Position numbers and translations under genes: made by a program
Notes under the pieces: generated by a model
The model's input: the letters and a program-made list of their open reading frames with translations, nothing else
Told to the model about the DNA's origin: nothing
The model's database searches: none
Origin: Pseudomonadota bacterium
GTDB taxonomy: Bacteria > Pseudomonadota > Alphaproteobacteria > Rickettsiales > SXRF01
Assembly (NCBI GenBank): GCA_963205195.1
Contig: CAUJHR010000004.1
Location: forward strand, 1-64,000
Reading direction: 5' to 3'
DNA: 64,000 nt
Shown here: positions 53,820 to 63,131 of the stretch, in pieces
Layout: every line of letters starts with the position of its first letter
How positions within the stretch are numbered: the stretch's first letter is position 1

Positions 53820-54869
53820 CTATTCATCACTTAATTTATTTTGTGGTTTCCTCTTAGATAATTTTGCTACTGTAGCAGTTTGGCGGTGCCAATCAAGTAT
53901 GCTTACAGCCGGGTAGCCACCGTAGGTTGCTCCTGCTGGTATATCGGTCATAATTCCAGACTGGGCGGCGATCTTAGCGCCATTTGCGATTGTTGTATGC
54001 CCGGAAAAGCCAACCTGCCCACCGACCAGTACGCCATCACCTATTATGGTGCTGCCTGATATTCCGGTTTGTGCTGCAATCATTGTATGCCTGCCTATCT
54101 GCACATTATGGGCGATCTGCACTAAATTATCAATTTTACTGCCGCTTCCGATTTTGGTGTCATGGCCGGCACCCCGATCAATGCAGGTTCCAGAGCCTAT
54201 TTCAACATTGTCCCCGATTATTACACGCCCTGTTTGCGGAAGCTTGGTTATACCCTTGCGCCCGCCTGCAAAACCGAAACCATCTTGCCCTATATGCACG
54301 CCGCGATGGATAGTAACATTCTTTCCAATTATACTATGGCTTATGCTGCATAAGGCGCCAATACAGCTATTGTCACCTATTTGCACTGCTTTATCTATAA
54401 CGCTATTTGCGCCGATCCAGCAGCCATCACCTATCTTTACATTATCAGAAATTACTACGCCTGGATCGATACGCACATTGTTTCCGATGTGTGAACTTTT
54501 TGCGATTTGTGCTAAAGGTGATATTAATGCTTCATGCTTTTCTTTAGGGTAGAATTTCTGGGCAATTGTTGCATAGGCGTAGTATGGCTCTTCACTTATA
54601 AGCGTAACCATTCCTCTGGGGGCACGAGAGGCAAATTTTTCCCGCACAAAACAGGCGCCGGCCTTGCTGGTTTCAAATTCTGACAGGTATTTTGTATTAT
54701 CTAAAAAGCTGATGTCGCTTTCACTCGCAGTTTCCAATGGTGAAATATCAGAAAATTTACGCAGTTTTGGCTGTGTAGTTTGAGATGGGGCGATAGCCGC
54801 ACCAGTTATGGCAACGATCTCATCTAATGAAAGCTCGCAAGCTTTAGTGAAAAACCGGCTATCGCTCAT
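53820..54869 (-). CDS. lpxD: UDP-3-O-acylglucosamine N-acyltransferase LpxD
   Basis: 349 residues. An N-terminal uridine-binding domain (DISPLETASESDISFLDN near 42) is followed by hexapeptide repeats. HRGVHIGQDGFGFAGG near 187 and QIAHNVQIGRHTMIAAQTGISGS near 242 include the catalytic His. It adds the second 3-hydroxyacyl chain in lipid A assembly. It sits between skp and fabZ in the canonical order. Confidence 0.96.
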   Translation of the reverse strand: MSDSRFFTKACELSLDEIVAITGAAIAPSQTTQPKLRKFSDISPLETASESDISFLDNTKYLSEFETSKAGACFVREKFASRAPRGMVTLISEEPYYAYATIAQKFYPKEKHEALISPLAQIAKSSHIGNNVRIDPGVVISDNVKIGDGCWIGANSVIDKAVQIGDNSCIGALCSISHSIIGKNVTIHRGVHIGQDGFGFAGGRKGITKLPQTGRVIIGDNVEIGSGTCIDRGAGHDTKIGSGSKIDNLVQIAHNVQIGRHTMIAAQTGISGSTIIGDGVLVGGQVGFSGHTTIANGAKIAAQSGIMTDIPAGATYGGYPAVSILDWHRQTATVAKLSKRKPQNKLSDE

Positions 54870-54891
54870 CTAAATTAAAATAATAAAGTTC

Positions 54892-55464
54892 TTATTTCTT
54901 GTCTGCAGGGGCGTCAAACTTAACATCAAGCTTTGGCAGCTTTTTGTTAAGGCGGTCCAGCACTTCAGAAGAGATATCCAGGCTTTTATCAGCATAGAGA
55001 ATCTGTGAAGTAGGTACCGCTATAACAAAGCCTTTTTCCTTGGAAATATCAGAAATAATATCGGTAACGACTTTCTGTATATCATTTAGGGAATGTTCAA
55101 AAGCACTATCCAGCAAAGCCTTTTTAGATTGAACGTCTTTCTGAACATCAGTTGCCTTAGTGCGGAAAGCGCGGAGTTTATCATCAAAAGCTGCCTTTGC
55201 GAGTACAGTTTTCTGTTTGGTTAATTCCTTATCTTCTTTTTGTAGTTCTTCTTCTTTTTTAGTGATTTCAGACTGGAAGTTTTTCTGCTTGCTCTCAAGC
55301 TGCTCACGCACTGATTTTGCAGCAGTTGAATCTTTCATCACCTGCTGGATATTAACCACAGCAATGGTTTGTTTATCCTGTGCAAAAACCGGCTGTGTGA
55401 AAGCAAGGGCTGCCGTTGTCAGCAAGGTATAAATCAAAGTCGGTTTAACAATTGTCATTTTCAT
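54892..55464 (-). CDS. skp: Periplasmic chaperone Skp/OmpH
   Basis: 190 residues from ATG 55464, preceded by AAAGGA; an upstream TTG at 55479 lies within the ribosome site and is rejected. A signal peptide ends at PVFAQ near 25. IAVVNIQQVMKDSTAAKSVREQL follows, then a long charged coiled coil, then the C-terminal strand region. Skp holds unfolded outer-membrane proteins on their way to BamA, encoded just upstream in the operon. Confidence 0.93.
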   Translation of the reverse strand: MKMTIVKPTLIYTLLTTAALAFTQPVFAQDKQTIAVVNIQQVMKDSTAAKSVREQLESKQKNFQSEITKKEEELQKEDKELTKQKTVLAKAAFDDKLRAFRTKATDVQKDVQSKKALLDSAFEHSLNDIQKVVTDIISDISKEKGFVIAVPTSQILYADKSLDISSEVLDRLNKKLPKLDVKFDAPADKK

Positions 55465-55515
55465 AAAAAGTCCTTTCAATATAATAAATCAGTTCAGCTA
55501 TTACGATATAATGGC

Positions 55516-57846
55516 CTAAAAGCGGGTTCCAAAACTGAAACGCAATGTTTCGGTCTGGTCTTCATTCTGCTTGAGAACCGCATGGGCAAAGTCGATACGG
55601 ATCGGGCCAAATGGGGATGCCCATAGAACTCCGGCACCAACCGAAGCGCGTATGGCGCTGCTGTCAGCAACACCAACTTTGCTATTGTCGATTTTCCATA
55701 AGCTGCCAGCATCGCTGAAAACAGCCCCCGAAACGCCAAGTTCATCAGGAAGGCCGATTGGGAATTTAAGTTCCAAGGTTCCGTTATAAAATGCGTTACC
55801 GCCTAGTGAATCGCGTGTTGCAATATCGCGCGGGCCGATACCAGCATTACGGAAGCCGCGCAGGTCATCGCCTCCTACGAAGAAGCGGTCATTGATACGT
55901 ACATCGCGGCCACCAATGCCGAAAATATAGCCGGTAGCACCTGAAACGCTGGTTTTCCATTTGGCGGTTATCGGGTAGTAATAGCTTGCTTTTACGTCAT
56001 GCTTTAAGTAGCGCGAATCCCCGCCAAGCCCTGCAACTTCTTGCGTAAAGCGGAAATAATAGCCGCTGGAAGGGTCAAGCTTGTTGTTTAGATTATCGTA
56101 TGTAAATGACTGGCTTACTGCCGAATTCACATTTACCCCGGCTTGCTGCTTAATGTATGTTGAGGCTTCAGGTGTAACGTCAGTTACGTTATTTTCGCGA
56201 AGCGTGTAATTAACTGAGTGCTGGAGCTTTTCTTGCAATGCGTAGCTGGAACGTAAATTAATACCCTTAGTGTCCATATCATAGGAGCTCTGCTGCATGA
56301 AATCCTGTTTGATGCGGTAAAGGTCAAAGCCAGCAGAAATATCGCGGTCAAGGAAATAAGGTTCGGTAAAGCCTATCTCTGCCTGTTTGCGGCGGGCAGC
56401 AAGTGTAAGGCGGGTTTTAAGTTCCTGCCCGCGGCCAAGTAAGTTTTTCTCGCTTACGCCAAAATCACCAAGTACACCGTCAGTGCTGGAAAAGCCTGCG
56501 CCTATTGTTACTTCACCAGTTGATTTTTCTTTAACATCAACATTCACAACGGTTTTATCGGGTGCGCTGCCTTGTTCATTTTTAATGTCAACTTTTTCAA
56601 AGAAACCAAGGTTGTTAAGGCGCTGTTCGGAGCGCTGTAATTTGGAGTTATTATAAGCATCGCCTTCGCTTAAGCGGAATTCACGGCGGATAACCTCATC
56701 AAGTGTGCGTACATTGCCGGTCACATTGATACGCTCTACGTATACGCGAGGGCCCGGTTTTATTATATAGGTAAGGTTAGCCTGCTTTTTCTCCTGGTCG
56801 CGCTCCAGCTTAGGTTGTATATCTACGAAAGCATAGCCAAGGTCGCCTAGACGCTTGGTCATAGCATCAATAGTTTCCTCTACTTTGCTTGCGTCATAGG
56901 TTTTTCCAGCTTTTGTAGTTATAACATCACCAAAATCCGGTTTCTCTCCGTTTTTGAGTTCGCTGGTGACATTAATTGCGCCAAACTTATATTGAACGCC
57001 TTCTTCTACAACGAATGTCAGGTAGAAAGCATCTTTTTTAGGGGATAGTTCGGCATGGGCGGATTTAACCTGGAAATCAGCATAACCTTCATTGATATAG
57101 AAACGGCGCAGCAATTCCTGGTCATATTGCAGGCGGTCCTGGTCATATTTATCGCTATCGGAGAAAAACTTATACCAGCGTGTTTCCTCGGTACGGATTG
57201 CTTTGCGAAGGTCACTGTCGCTGAATTTTTTATTGCCTACGAAATTGATTTTCTCAACATGGGCCGTTGCACCTTCGCTGATCTCGTAAACCAGATCAAC
57301 CCTGTTTTGGTCCTGCGAGATAAGCTTAGGCTCAACAACTGTATTATAGCGTCCGCTGCGGCGGTAAATATCGAGTATGCGTTTAACATCGGATTGCAGC
57401 TTATCCTGCGAATATACAGAACGGCTTTTAAGCTCCATTTCTTTTTCGAGATCGGCGGTTTCTATGCCGGAATTGCCTTCAAATGCCACTTTGTTGATGA
57501 TCGGGTTTTCAACCACGCGGACAACCAGGATATTGCCTGATTTAAGTAGTTTCACGTCTGAGAAGAATCCGGTGGCGTAAAGATTTTTAAGGCTGGCATC
57601 AATATCAGACTGCGACAGGCTGGTGCCGCCATTTATGCCAAGGTAGGAAAGTATGGTGCTGCTTTCAACACGTTGGTTTCCTTCGATGCGAACAGTTTCC
57701 ACGCGGCCAATGGATGGTTGGGCTGGAGCGGCAGGGATGTTTGCGCGCTTGGTGGCGGCTACCGCTGGGGTATTGTAGGAGGCTGAGAGCAGTATGCCCC
57801 ACACGGCAACTGAAACTACGGAACGGTATACAGAAGTCTGGGGCAT
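55516..57846 (-). CDS. bamA: Outer-membrane assembly factor BamA
   Basis: 776 residues. A signal peptide (VAVWGILLSASYNTPAVAA, about 12-31) precedes five POTRA domains (about 45-420; the first starts IGRVETVRIEGNQRVES). The 16-strand barrel contains the loop-6 motif in RFFVGGDDLRGFRNAGIGPRD, with RGF near 665. It ends in LRFSFGTRF, the C-terminal Phe signature of barrel proteins. It inserts proteins into the outer membrane. It is 51 bases upstream of skp and 105 bases after rseP. Confidence 0.97.
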   Translation of the reverse strand: MPQTSVYRSVVSVAVWGILLSASYNTPAVAATKRANIPAAPAQPSIGRVETVRIEGNQRVESSTILSYLGINGGTSLSQSDIDASLKNLYATGFFSDVKLLKSGNILVVRVVENPIINKVAFEGNSGIETADLEKEMELKSRSVYSQDKLQSDVKRILDIYRRSGRYNTVVEPKLISQDQNRVDLVYEISEGATAHVEKINFVGNKKFSDSDLRKAIRTEETRWYKFFSDSDKYDQDRLQYDQELLRRFYINEGYADFQVKSAHAELSPKKDAFYLTFVVEEGVQYKFGAINVTSELKNGEKPDFGDVITTKAGKTYDASKVEETIDAMTKRLGDLGYAFVDIQPKLERDQEKKQANLTYIIKPGPRVYVERINVTGNVRTLDEVIRREFRLSEGDAYNNSKLQRSEQRLNNLGFFEKVDIKNEQGSAPDKTVVNVDVKEKSTGEVTIGAGFSSTDGVLGDFGVSEKNLLGRGQELKTRLTLAARRKQAEIGFTEPYFLDRDISAGFDLYRIKQDFMQQSSYDMDTKGINLRSSYALQEKLQHSVNYTLRENNVTDVTPEASTYIKQQAGVNVNSAVSQSFTYDNLNNKLDPSSGYYFRFTQEVAGLGGDSRYLKHDVKASYYYPITAKWKTSVSGATGYIFGIGGRDVRINDRFFVGGDDLRGFRNAGIGPRDIATRDSLGGNAFYNGTLELKFPIGLPDELGVSGAVFSDAGSLWKIDNSKVGVADSSAIRASVGAGVLWASPFGPIRIDFAHAVLKQNEDQTETLRFSFGTRF

Positions 57847-57951
57847 TATATGTCCTTTTTTATCGCTATTTTAATGCAAGCACACGGATTTTGAATACTA
57901 ATGCTGCAAAACGCGCCATAAATCAAGGAGAAAAAGCAATATTACAACCTA

Positions 57952-59058
57952 TTAAACCAATTTACGCAGGTCGTTTATCAGGGTAAATGCCATAAGCATT
58001 GCAAGTAAAGCGAACCCAACGCGGAATCCATATTCCTGGATCTTCTGCGCCAGCGGGCGGCCTTGAAAAGCTTCAATTATGTAATAAACAAGGTGCCCGC
58101 CATCAAGTACCGGTATAGGAAGCAGGTTCATAAGGCCAAGATTTGCAGAGATTATTGCAATCAGCCATATTACAGTGTGTGTGTCCTTGCTGGCGGCCTG
58201 CCCAGAAAGCTGAGCGATCCCAACCGGCCCTTTTAAGTCTTTCGCGCTGCGGTTGCCGCTTATCATCTGTCCCATAACTTTCAGCGTGGATTCGCAGATC
58301 ATGTAGGTGCGGCGTACCGATTCACCAACAGCCCGCACAAGCCCAACATCCTCATATTTAACATCCATGCTTTTTATACCGATAAGCGGGCGGGTTATCT
58401 TATTGCCCAGCCCATCATCATCTTCAGTTAATTTAGGGGTAATGGTTAAGGTTACAGGGGTATCTGCGCGGATAATTTCCAGCTTTACCGGTGTCCCTAA
58501 ATTTGTAGAAAGAAGGTAGGAAATATCATTAAAGCTTGAAACCTTATTATCGTCGATCATAATAATGCGGTCACCGACCTGAAGCCCTGCACTGAGAGCT
58601 GGGGAGTCAGGCATTAATTTGCCGATCACCGGGTCTATGGAAGGCAGGCCATTGCTCATTATGAAATAAATAAAAATAGCTATGGTAAGCAGAAAATTGG
58701 CAATTGGCCCTGCTGCAACTATCAGCATTTTTTTATAAAGTGGCTTGAAATGAAAAGTTGTAGCTCTTTCCTGCTCGCTCATATTTTCCAGAAGGTCGCT
58801 GTCGGCGGTACTGGCGGCAGAAGAATCGCCGTGCATTTTCACATAGCCGCCAAGGGGGAGGAGGGACACTTTCCAGCGCGTGCCTGATTTGTCGTTCCAG
58901 CCGAACAATTCCTTGCCAAAGCCTATTGAAAAGGCGGTTATGCGTACACCGCACAGCTTGGCAACGATATAATGCCCATATTCATGGATAAAAACAATAA
59001 TACTTAAAACAATTATAAAGGCAGCAATAGTATGCCCAAAAGAATATAGGGAAGTCAT
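57952..59058 (-). CDS. rseP: Site-2 metalloprotease RseP
   Basis: 368 residues. IVFIHEYGHYIVAKLCGV near 21 gives the zinc-binding HExxH, and NLLPIPVLDGGHLVYYIIEA near 310 the third-ligand motif. One PDZ domain lies at about 150-250 (GLQVGDRIIMIDDNKVSSF). It cleaves membrane-bound anti-sigma factors and signal-peptide remnants within the inner membrane. It has one visible PDZ domain where E. coli RseP has two, as in many alphaproteobacteria. It overlaps dxr by 4 bases. Confidence 0.95.
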   Translation of the reverse strand: MTSLYSFGHTIAAFIIVLSIIVFIHEYGHYIVAKLCGVRITAFSIGFGKELFGWNDKSGTRWKVSLLPLGGYVKMHGDSSAASTADSDLLENMSEQERATTFHFKPLYKKMLIVAAGPIANFLLTIAIFIYFIMSNGLPSIDPVIGKLMPDSPALSAGLQVGDRIIMIDDNKVSSFNDISYLLSTNLGTPVKLEIIRADTPVTLTITPKLTEDDDGLGNKITRPLIGIKSMDVKYEDVGLVRAVGESVRRTYMICESTLKVMGQMISGNRSAKDLKGPVGIAQLSGQAASKDTHTVIWLIAIISANLGLMNLLPIPVLDGGHLVYYIIEAFQGRPLAQKIQEYGFRVGFALLAMLMAFTLINDLRKLV

Positions 59059-60203
59059 ATATTATATTTCTCCGCATGATGGCGGGCTAACTTATCGCAT
59101 TCAAGCACATCATCTATGGTTTCCAGTGGTTCACTATATAAGTTTTCCAGTGTTTTTTCAACTATTTTCGCTATTCCAGTAAAGCCAATATTGCCTTGCA
59201 AGAAGCGTTCAACTGCTATTTCGTTAGCGGCATTTAATATGGTTGGGGCGCTTCCGCCAGCCACCAATGCTTCCCTCGCCAGCCTGATGGCTGGGAACCT
59301 TTCGCTGTCTGGTGCTTCGAAGCTTAAATTTCCGATTTCCTCCAGCCGCAATTTTTTGACAGGCGCAGTAATACGTTCTGGCCAGGCAAGTGCATTAGCT
59401 ATAGGTGTGCACATGTCGGGCTGGCTCATTTGTGCAAGTACGGACCCGTCCATCATCTCAACCAGTGCATGAATTATGGATTGCGGGTGGACGAGTATAT
59501 GCAATTGGTCAGCACGTACGGGGAACAGGTAAAAAGCTTCTATAAGCTCCAGTCCTTTATTCATCATGGTTGCTGAATCCACAGAGATCTTAGCGCCCAT
59601 ATTCCAGTTAGGGTGGCGCACAGCCTGCTGTGGAGTAACATTTTCCATCTCCTTAAAAGTAAAGGTACGGAAAGGGCCGCCAGATGCGGTTATAGTTACT
59701 CGCTCGACATGTTTTATATCCTGCTGCCCAAGAAGCTGGAAAATCGCATTATGCTCGGAATCAACTGGGATAATTGTCGCGCTATATTTTTTAACTTCGC
59801 GCTGCATAAGTTCGCCCGCGCAAACCAGGCTTTCTTTATTGGCAAGTGCTATGGTTTTTCCGCATTTTATTGCAGCAAGCGTTGGCTTAAGGCCAGCAGC
59901 ACCTACAATTGCCGACATTGTGATGTCTGCTCCTTGTGCGGCTGCATTAATAACAGCATCTTCCCCGGCATGGGTATCTATACCGGTGCCGTTTAGAAGT
60001 TGCTTAAGTTCATTGTAAAATTCCGGGTTGGCTATCACCACAGATCTTGGGCGGTATTTGCGCGCCTGGCTTGCAAGTAGTGCTGCATTCCCACGCGCTA
60101 CCAACGTATCTAAAGAAAAATTATCAGGATGCAGCTCAAGGCATTTAAGTGTATTTTGCCCGATTGTTCCAGTAGAGCCAAGTATGGTTACGCTTTTTTG
60201 CAA
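59055..60203 (-). CDS. dxr: 1-deoxy-D-xylulose 5-phosphate reductoisomerase
   Basis: 382 residues. TILGSTGTIGQNTLKCLE is the NADPH Rossmann motif, LANKESLVCAGELM near 124 and PVDSEHNAIFQLL near 147 carry the metal-binding Asp and Glu, and ASGGPFRTF and HPNWNMGAKISVDSATMMNKGLE complete the active site. It makes MEP, the committed isoprenoid precursor, feeding UppS in the same operon. Confidence 0.97.
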   Translation of the reverse strand: MQKSVTILGSTGTIGQNTLKCLELHPDNFSLDTLVARGNAALLASQARKYRPRSVVIANPEFYNELKQLLNGTGIDTHAGEDAVINAAAQGADITMSAIVGAAGLKPTLAAIKCGKTIALANKESLVCAGELMQREVKKYSATIIPVDSEHNAIFQLLGQQDIKHVERVTITASGGPFRTFTFKEMENVTPQQAVRHPNWNMGAKISVDSATMMNKGLELIEAFYLFPVRADQLHILVHPQSIIHALVEMMDGSVLAQMSQPDMCTPIANALAWPERITAPVKKLRLEEIGNLSFEAPDSERFPAIRLAREALVAGGSAPTILNAANEIAVERFLQGNIGFTGIAKIVEKTLENLYSEPLETIDDVLECDKLARHHAEKYNI

Positions 60204-60207
60204 CTAA

Positions 60208-60975
60208 TTAATACCTTATAAGGCTGGATAGGGAAACGAGGAAAGCGAATATAGGGATAGTGAACATAAGCCCGTCGACCCGGTCTAGCAGTCCGCCATG
60301 TCCAGGAATCAATGTGCTGCTGTCCTTTACCCCGGCGCGGCGCTTAAGCCATGACTCAAACAGGTCGCCTGCCTGCGCGAAAACCGATATGATAATCGCC
60401 AGAATAATGGCCCACCATAGTTTAGTGGGGTAGGGGGAAAATATATAGCACATCCCGCCTACAATCCCGGAAAATGTCATGCCGCCGCCAAGTCCGGCCC
60501 AAGTCTTGCCTGGGCTAATGGCTGGTGCGAGTTTTGGTCCGCCAATTATTCGCCCGGTGAAAAATGCCCCTATATCTGTAGCCCATACCACGAACAGGAT
60601 ATATAATACCAGTTGCAGCCCCGCATAATCATTTCCTTCAACGCGTATATAACGCAGCCACAAGATACAGCTGCAGGGAATAGCTACATAAAACAGGCCA
60701 ATTACTCCCCAAAGCGAGCTGTCATTTGCTGTCAGGCTGTCCCATTCGCGCAGCATCTGTAATGCTGCAAGAAATACTATCAAGGCAAATAAGAAGCCAC
60801 CCGCGTATAATACACCAAGCACTAGCGCGGCAAGTATCCCGGCAGAAGTCACGCGAACACCAAGTCCTGCCCATTTCTCGCCGCCGTTGAAGAGTGCTTT
60901 TATATTGCCTGTGATAGTTTCGTGGTTATATTCATTATTCACTGGAAGTACCGTAGCGCCTTTCGCGTTTTGCAT
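60208..60975 (-). CDS. cdsA: Phosphatidate cytidylyltransferase CdsA
   Basis: About 255 residues from ATG 60975. The frame opens at 61011, which would overlap uppS by 77 bases; GTG 60942, overlapping the uppS stop, is another possible start. There are seven or eight membrane helices. SWLKRRAGVKDSSTLIPGHGGLLDRVDGL near the C-terminus is the CDP-alcohol cytidylyltransferase signature with the metal-binding Asp. It makes CDP-diacylglycerol for phospholipid synthesis. Confidence 0.9.
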   Translation of the reverse strand: MQNAKGATVLPVNNEYNHETITGNIKALFNGGEKWAGLGVRVTSAGILAALVLGVLYAGGFLFALIVFLAALQMLREWDSLTANDSSLWGVIGLFYVAIPCSCILWLRYIRVEGNDYAGLQLVLYILFVVWATDIGAFFTGRIIGGPKLAPAISPGKTWAGLGGGMTFSGIVGGMCYIFSPYPTKLWWAIILAIIISVFAQAGDLFESWLKRRAGVKDSSTLIPGHGGLLDRVDGLMFTIPIFAFLVSLSSLIRY

Positions 60976-61687
60976 AATCATTAATTGCTGAATCCAGGTC
61001 TGCCTTGTCAAAATCAGGCCATAATGTTTGTGAAAAATAAAATTCCGTATAGGCTGATTGCCAGAGCAGGAAATTGGATAATCTTGTTTCGCCTCCTGTT
61101 CGAATAAGCAGATCTGGTTCTGGAAGGCCTGCGGTATCCAGGCTCTGCGAAAATAATTCTTCAGTTATCTGTGACGTTTCCAATTTTCCATCCTTTACGA
61201 GCTGCGCGAGCTTCTGCGCGGTATGCACTATTTCCTGCCTGCTTCCATAACTCAGGGCAATGGTAAGGTGGAAATCCTTGTTACGCTCAGTCAGGTGTTT
61301 CGCATGTTCCAATTGCCCGTAAATTTCTTTTGATAATTTGGAGAGATCGCCGATAAAACGCAGGCGTACGCCTTTTTCGTGTAGGGTTTCCAGTTCATTG
61401 TGAAGGTAATGCTGCAGCAGTTGCATAAGGTCGCTTATTTCATCGCTGGGGCGCTTCCAGTTCTCTGATGAAAAAGCATAAATGGTCAGGTAATTTATTC
61501 CGGCCTTGCTGCAATTATCAAGTGTACGCCTTAGTGCATCGGCACCTTTTTTATGGCCTGCTGTGCGAGGCAGCCCGCGTGATTTTGCCCAGCGCCCGTT
61601 CCCGTCCATGATGATGGCAAGATGGGTCGGCAGATGACGGATGGCGGATGACGGATAAATCAGTGGTGTCGGTTCGGAACTATTCAT
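60935..61687 (-). CDS. uppS: Undecaprenyl diphosphate synthase UppS
   Basis: 250 residues. LAIIMDGNGRWAKSRGLPR (about 22-40) holds the catalytic Asp, YLTIYAFSSENWKRP near 80 the substrate loop, and PEPDLLIRTGGETRLSNFLLWQSAYTE near 200 the C-terminal signature. It makes the C55 lipid carrier for cell-wall and LPS sugars. The first ~19 residues precede the usual start of the family; residues about 10-19 (YPSSAIRHLP) are encoded by the arm of a palindromic repeat, which also supplies the frr-uppS junction. Confidence 0.95.
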   Translation of the reverse strand: MNSSEPTPLIYPSSAIRHLPTHLAIIMDGNGRWAKSRGLPRTAGHKKGADALRRTLDNCSKAGINYLTIYAFSSENWKRPSDEISDLMQLLQHYLHNELETLHEKGVRLRFIGDLSKLSKEIYGQLEHAKHLTERNKDFHLTIALSYGSRQEIVHTAQKLAQLVKDGKLETSQITEELFSQSLDTAGLPEPDLLIRTGGETRLSNFLLWQSAYTEFYFSQTLWPDFDKADLDSAINDYAKRERRYGTSSE

Positions 61688-61731
61688 AAGATCTACTGCT
61701 TAAGTTATCAGTCGTCTGTCATCCGTCATCC
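61631..61731. repeat. Heptamer-armed palindrome at the frr/uppS junction
   Basis: The left arm 61631-61658 is four units of the type CGGATGA. The right arm 61709-61731 is the inverted tandem of GGATGAC units. Arms pair imperfectly across a 50-base AT-rich centre holding the uppS start. The right arm ends on the frr stop codon, and the left arm encodes UppS residues about 10-19. The period is 7, as in the polA-region repeats, but the unit sequence is different. Confidence 0.75.
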
Positions 61732-62285
61732 TAATTACCAAGAATTTCTTTTTCCTTTACGGCCTGTGCGTCATCAATTTTCTTGATGAATTCATCGGTA
61801 AGTTTTTGGATAACTTCACCCTGCTTGGTATGCTCGTCTTTGGAAATATCCCCATCTTTTTCCTGCTTTTTAAGCGTGTCCATACCTTCGCGGCGTACAT
61901 TACGCACGGCAACCTTAGCACTTTCACTATACTTGCCAGCTATCTTGGTTAGTTCAACGCGGCGTTCCTGAGATAGCGGCGGTATTGGCACACGTACAAG
62001 CTGGCCGTCAGCAGCGGCGTTAAGACCAAGTCCGGCTGCGTTTATCGCTTTTTCTACAGATTTGACGTTGCCTTTATCCCATACCTGTACCGAGAGCAGG
62101 TGCGGCTCGGGTATGCTGATATTGGAAACGGTATTAAGAGCCACCATATTACCGTAAGCTTCTACCTGTATATGTTCAAGGAGACTGGCATTGGCGCGTC
62201 CGGTACGCAGGCCACCAAATTCGGTATGCAGGGATTTTACAGCGCCTTCCATGCGGCGGCGGAGTTCATTAATGTCAGCGGTCAT
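61731..62285 (-). CDS. frr: Ribosome recycling factor
   Basis: 184 residues. [20 protein letters not shown] (about 25-44), [36 protein letters not shown] near 100 and the three-helix region to EKEILGN are the RRF pattern. It splits post-termination ribosomes with EF-G. It lies 10 bases after pyrH. Confidence 0.97.
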   Translation of the reverse strand: MTADINELRRRMEGAVKSLHTEFGGLRTGRANASLLEHIQVEAYGNMVALNTVSNISIPEPHLLSVQVWDKGNVKSVEKAINAAGLGLNAAADGQLVRVPIPPLSQERRVELTKIAGKYSESAKVAVRNVRREGMDTLKKQEKDGDISKDEHTKQGEVIQKLTDEFIKKIDDAQAVKEKEILGN

Positions 62286-62295
62286 AATTCCTCAG

Positions 62296-63096
62296 CTATT
62301 TTTTATCGGTTATAAGCGTAAACTTGCCTTGTCCGCAGACTGCCTGCGCCAGCGCGTCTTCATTATGTATAGAGAATACCATGATAGGTATCTGGTTTTC
62401 GCGTGCAAGCGATATGGCTGACTGATCCATAACCTTGAGGTCGCGCACTAATACTTCATGGTAACTTAGCTTGGCAAAATGCTTGGCTTTTTTATCACGC
62501 TTGGGATCTGCAGAATATACACCGTCTACCTGCGTTCCCTTAAGCAGCAGATCGCATCCCATTTCGTTGGCGCGCAGTGCAGCGGCTGTATCGGTTGTAA
62601 AGTAAGGGTTTCCGGTTCCGGCAGCGAAGATAACCACTCGACCACGTTGCATATGGCGTTCTGCGCGGCGGCGTATATACGGTTCGCATACCTGCATCAT
62701 ATTAATGGCAGAAAGTACGCGGGTATCAACCCCCATTTTCTCAAGTGTGTTCTGGATAGCAAGGGCATTCAGCACGGTTGCGAGCATTCCCATATAATCG
62801 GCGCTGGCACGTTCCATGCCGTTAGCCGCACCCTGTATCCCGCGGAAAATATTGCCGCCGCCTACTACAAGGCAGACCTCAACGCCGATAGCCATAGCGC
62901 TTTTAACGTCGCGGCAGATGCGCTCAATTGTATTCTGGTCCTGCCCGTATTTCAGGTCACCCATAAGGGCTTCGCCTGAAATTTTGAGAAGAACGCGTTT
63001 GTAAAGTGGCTTTGCAGCCTTTTTAGTGCTAGGTTTGGTAGCTGGGGATTTTGTATTTTGCTTTGTCATAGCCACACTAATAGTCTGCTTTTCCAT
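62296..63096 (-). CDS. pyrH: UMP kinase
   Basis: 266 residues from ATG 63096; an upstream TTG at 63105 is less likely, and ATG 63069 is also possible. About 30 Lys/Thr/Ser-rich residues precede the family start [29 protein letters not shown] near 85 and [22 protein letters not shown] near 150 are the phosphate- and UMP-binding motifs. It phosphorylates UMP. It usually follows rpsB-tsf; here an unknown gene lies upstream instead. The basic N-terminal extension is unusual. Confidence 0.93.
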   Translation of the reverse strand: MEKQTISVAMTKQNTKSPATKPSTKKAAKPLYKRVLLKISGEALMGDLKYGQDQNTIERICRDVKSAMAIGVEVCLVVGGGNIFRGIQGAANGMERASADYMGMLATVLNALAIQNTLEKMGVDTRVLSAINMMQVCEPYIRRRAERHMQRGRVVIFAAGTGNPYFTTDTAAALRANEMGCDLLLKGTQVDGVYSADPKRDKKAKHFAKLSYHEVLVRDLKVMDQSAISLARENQIPIMVFSIHNEDALAQAVCGQGKFTLITDKK

Positions 63097-63131
63097 AGGT
63101 TGCAATTTTAATTTTACAGATTGTTAAATGC

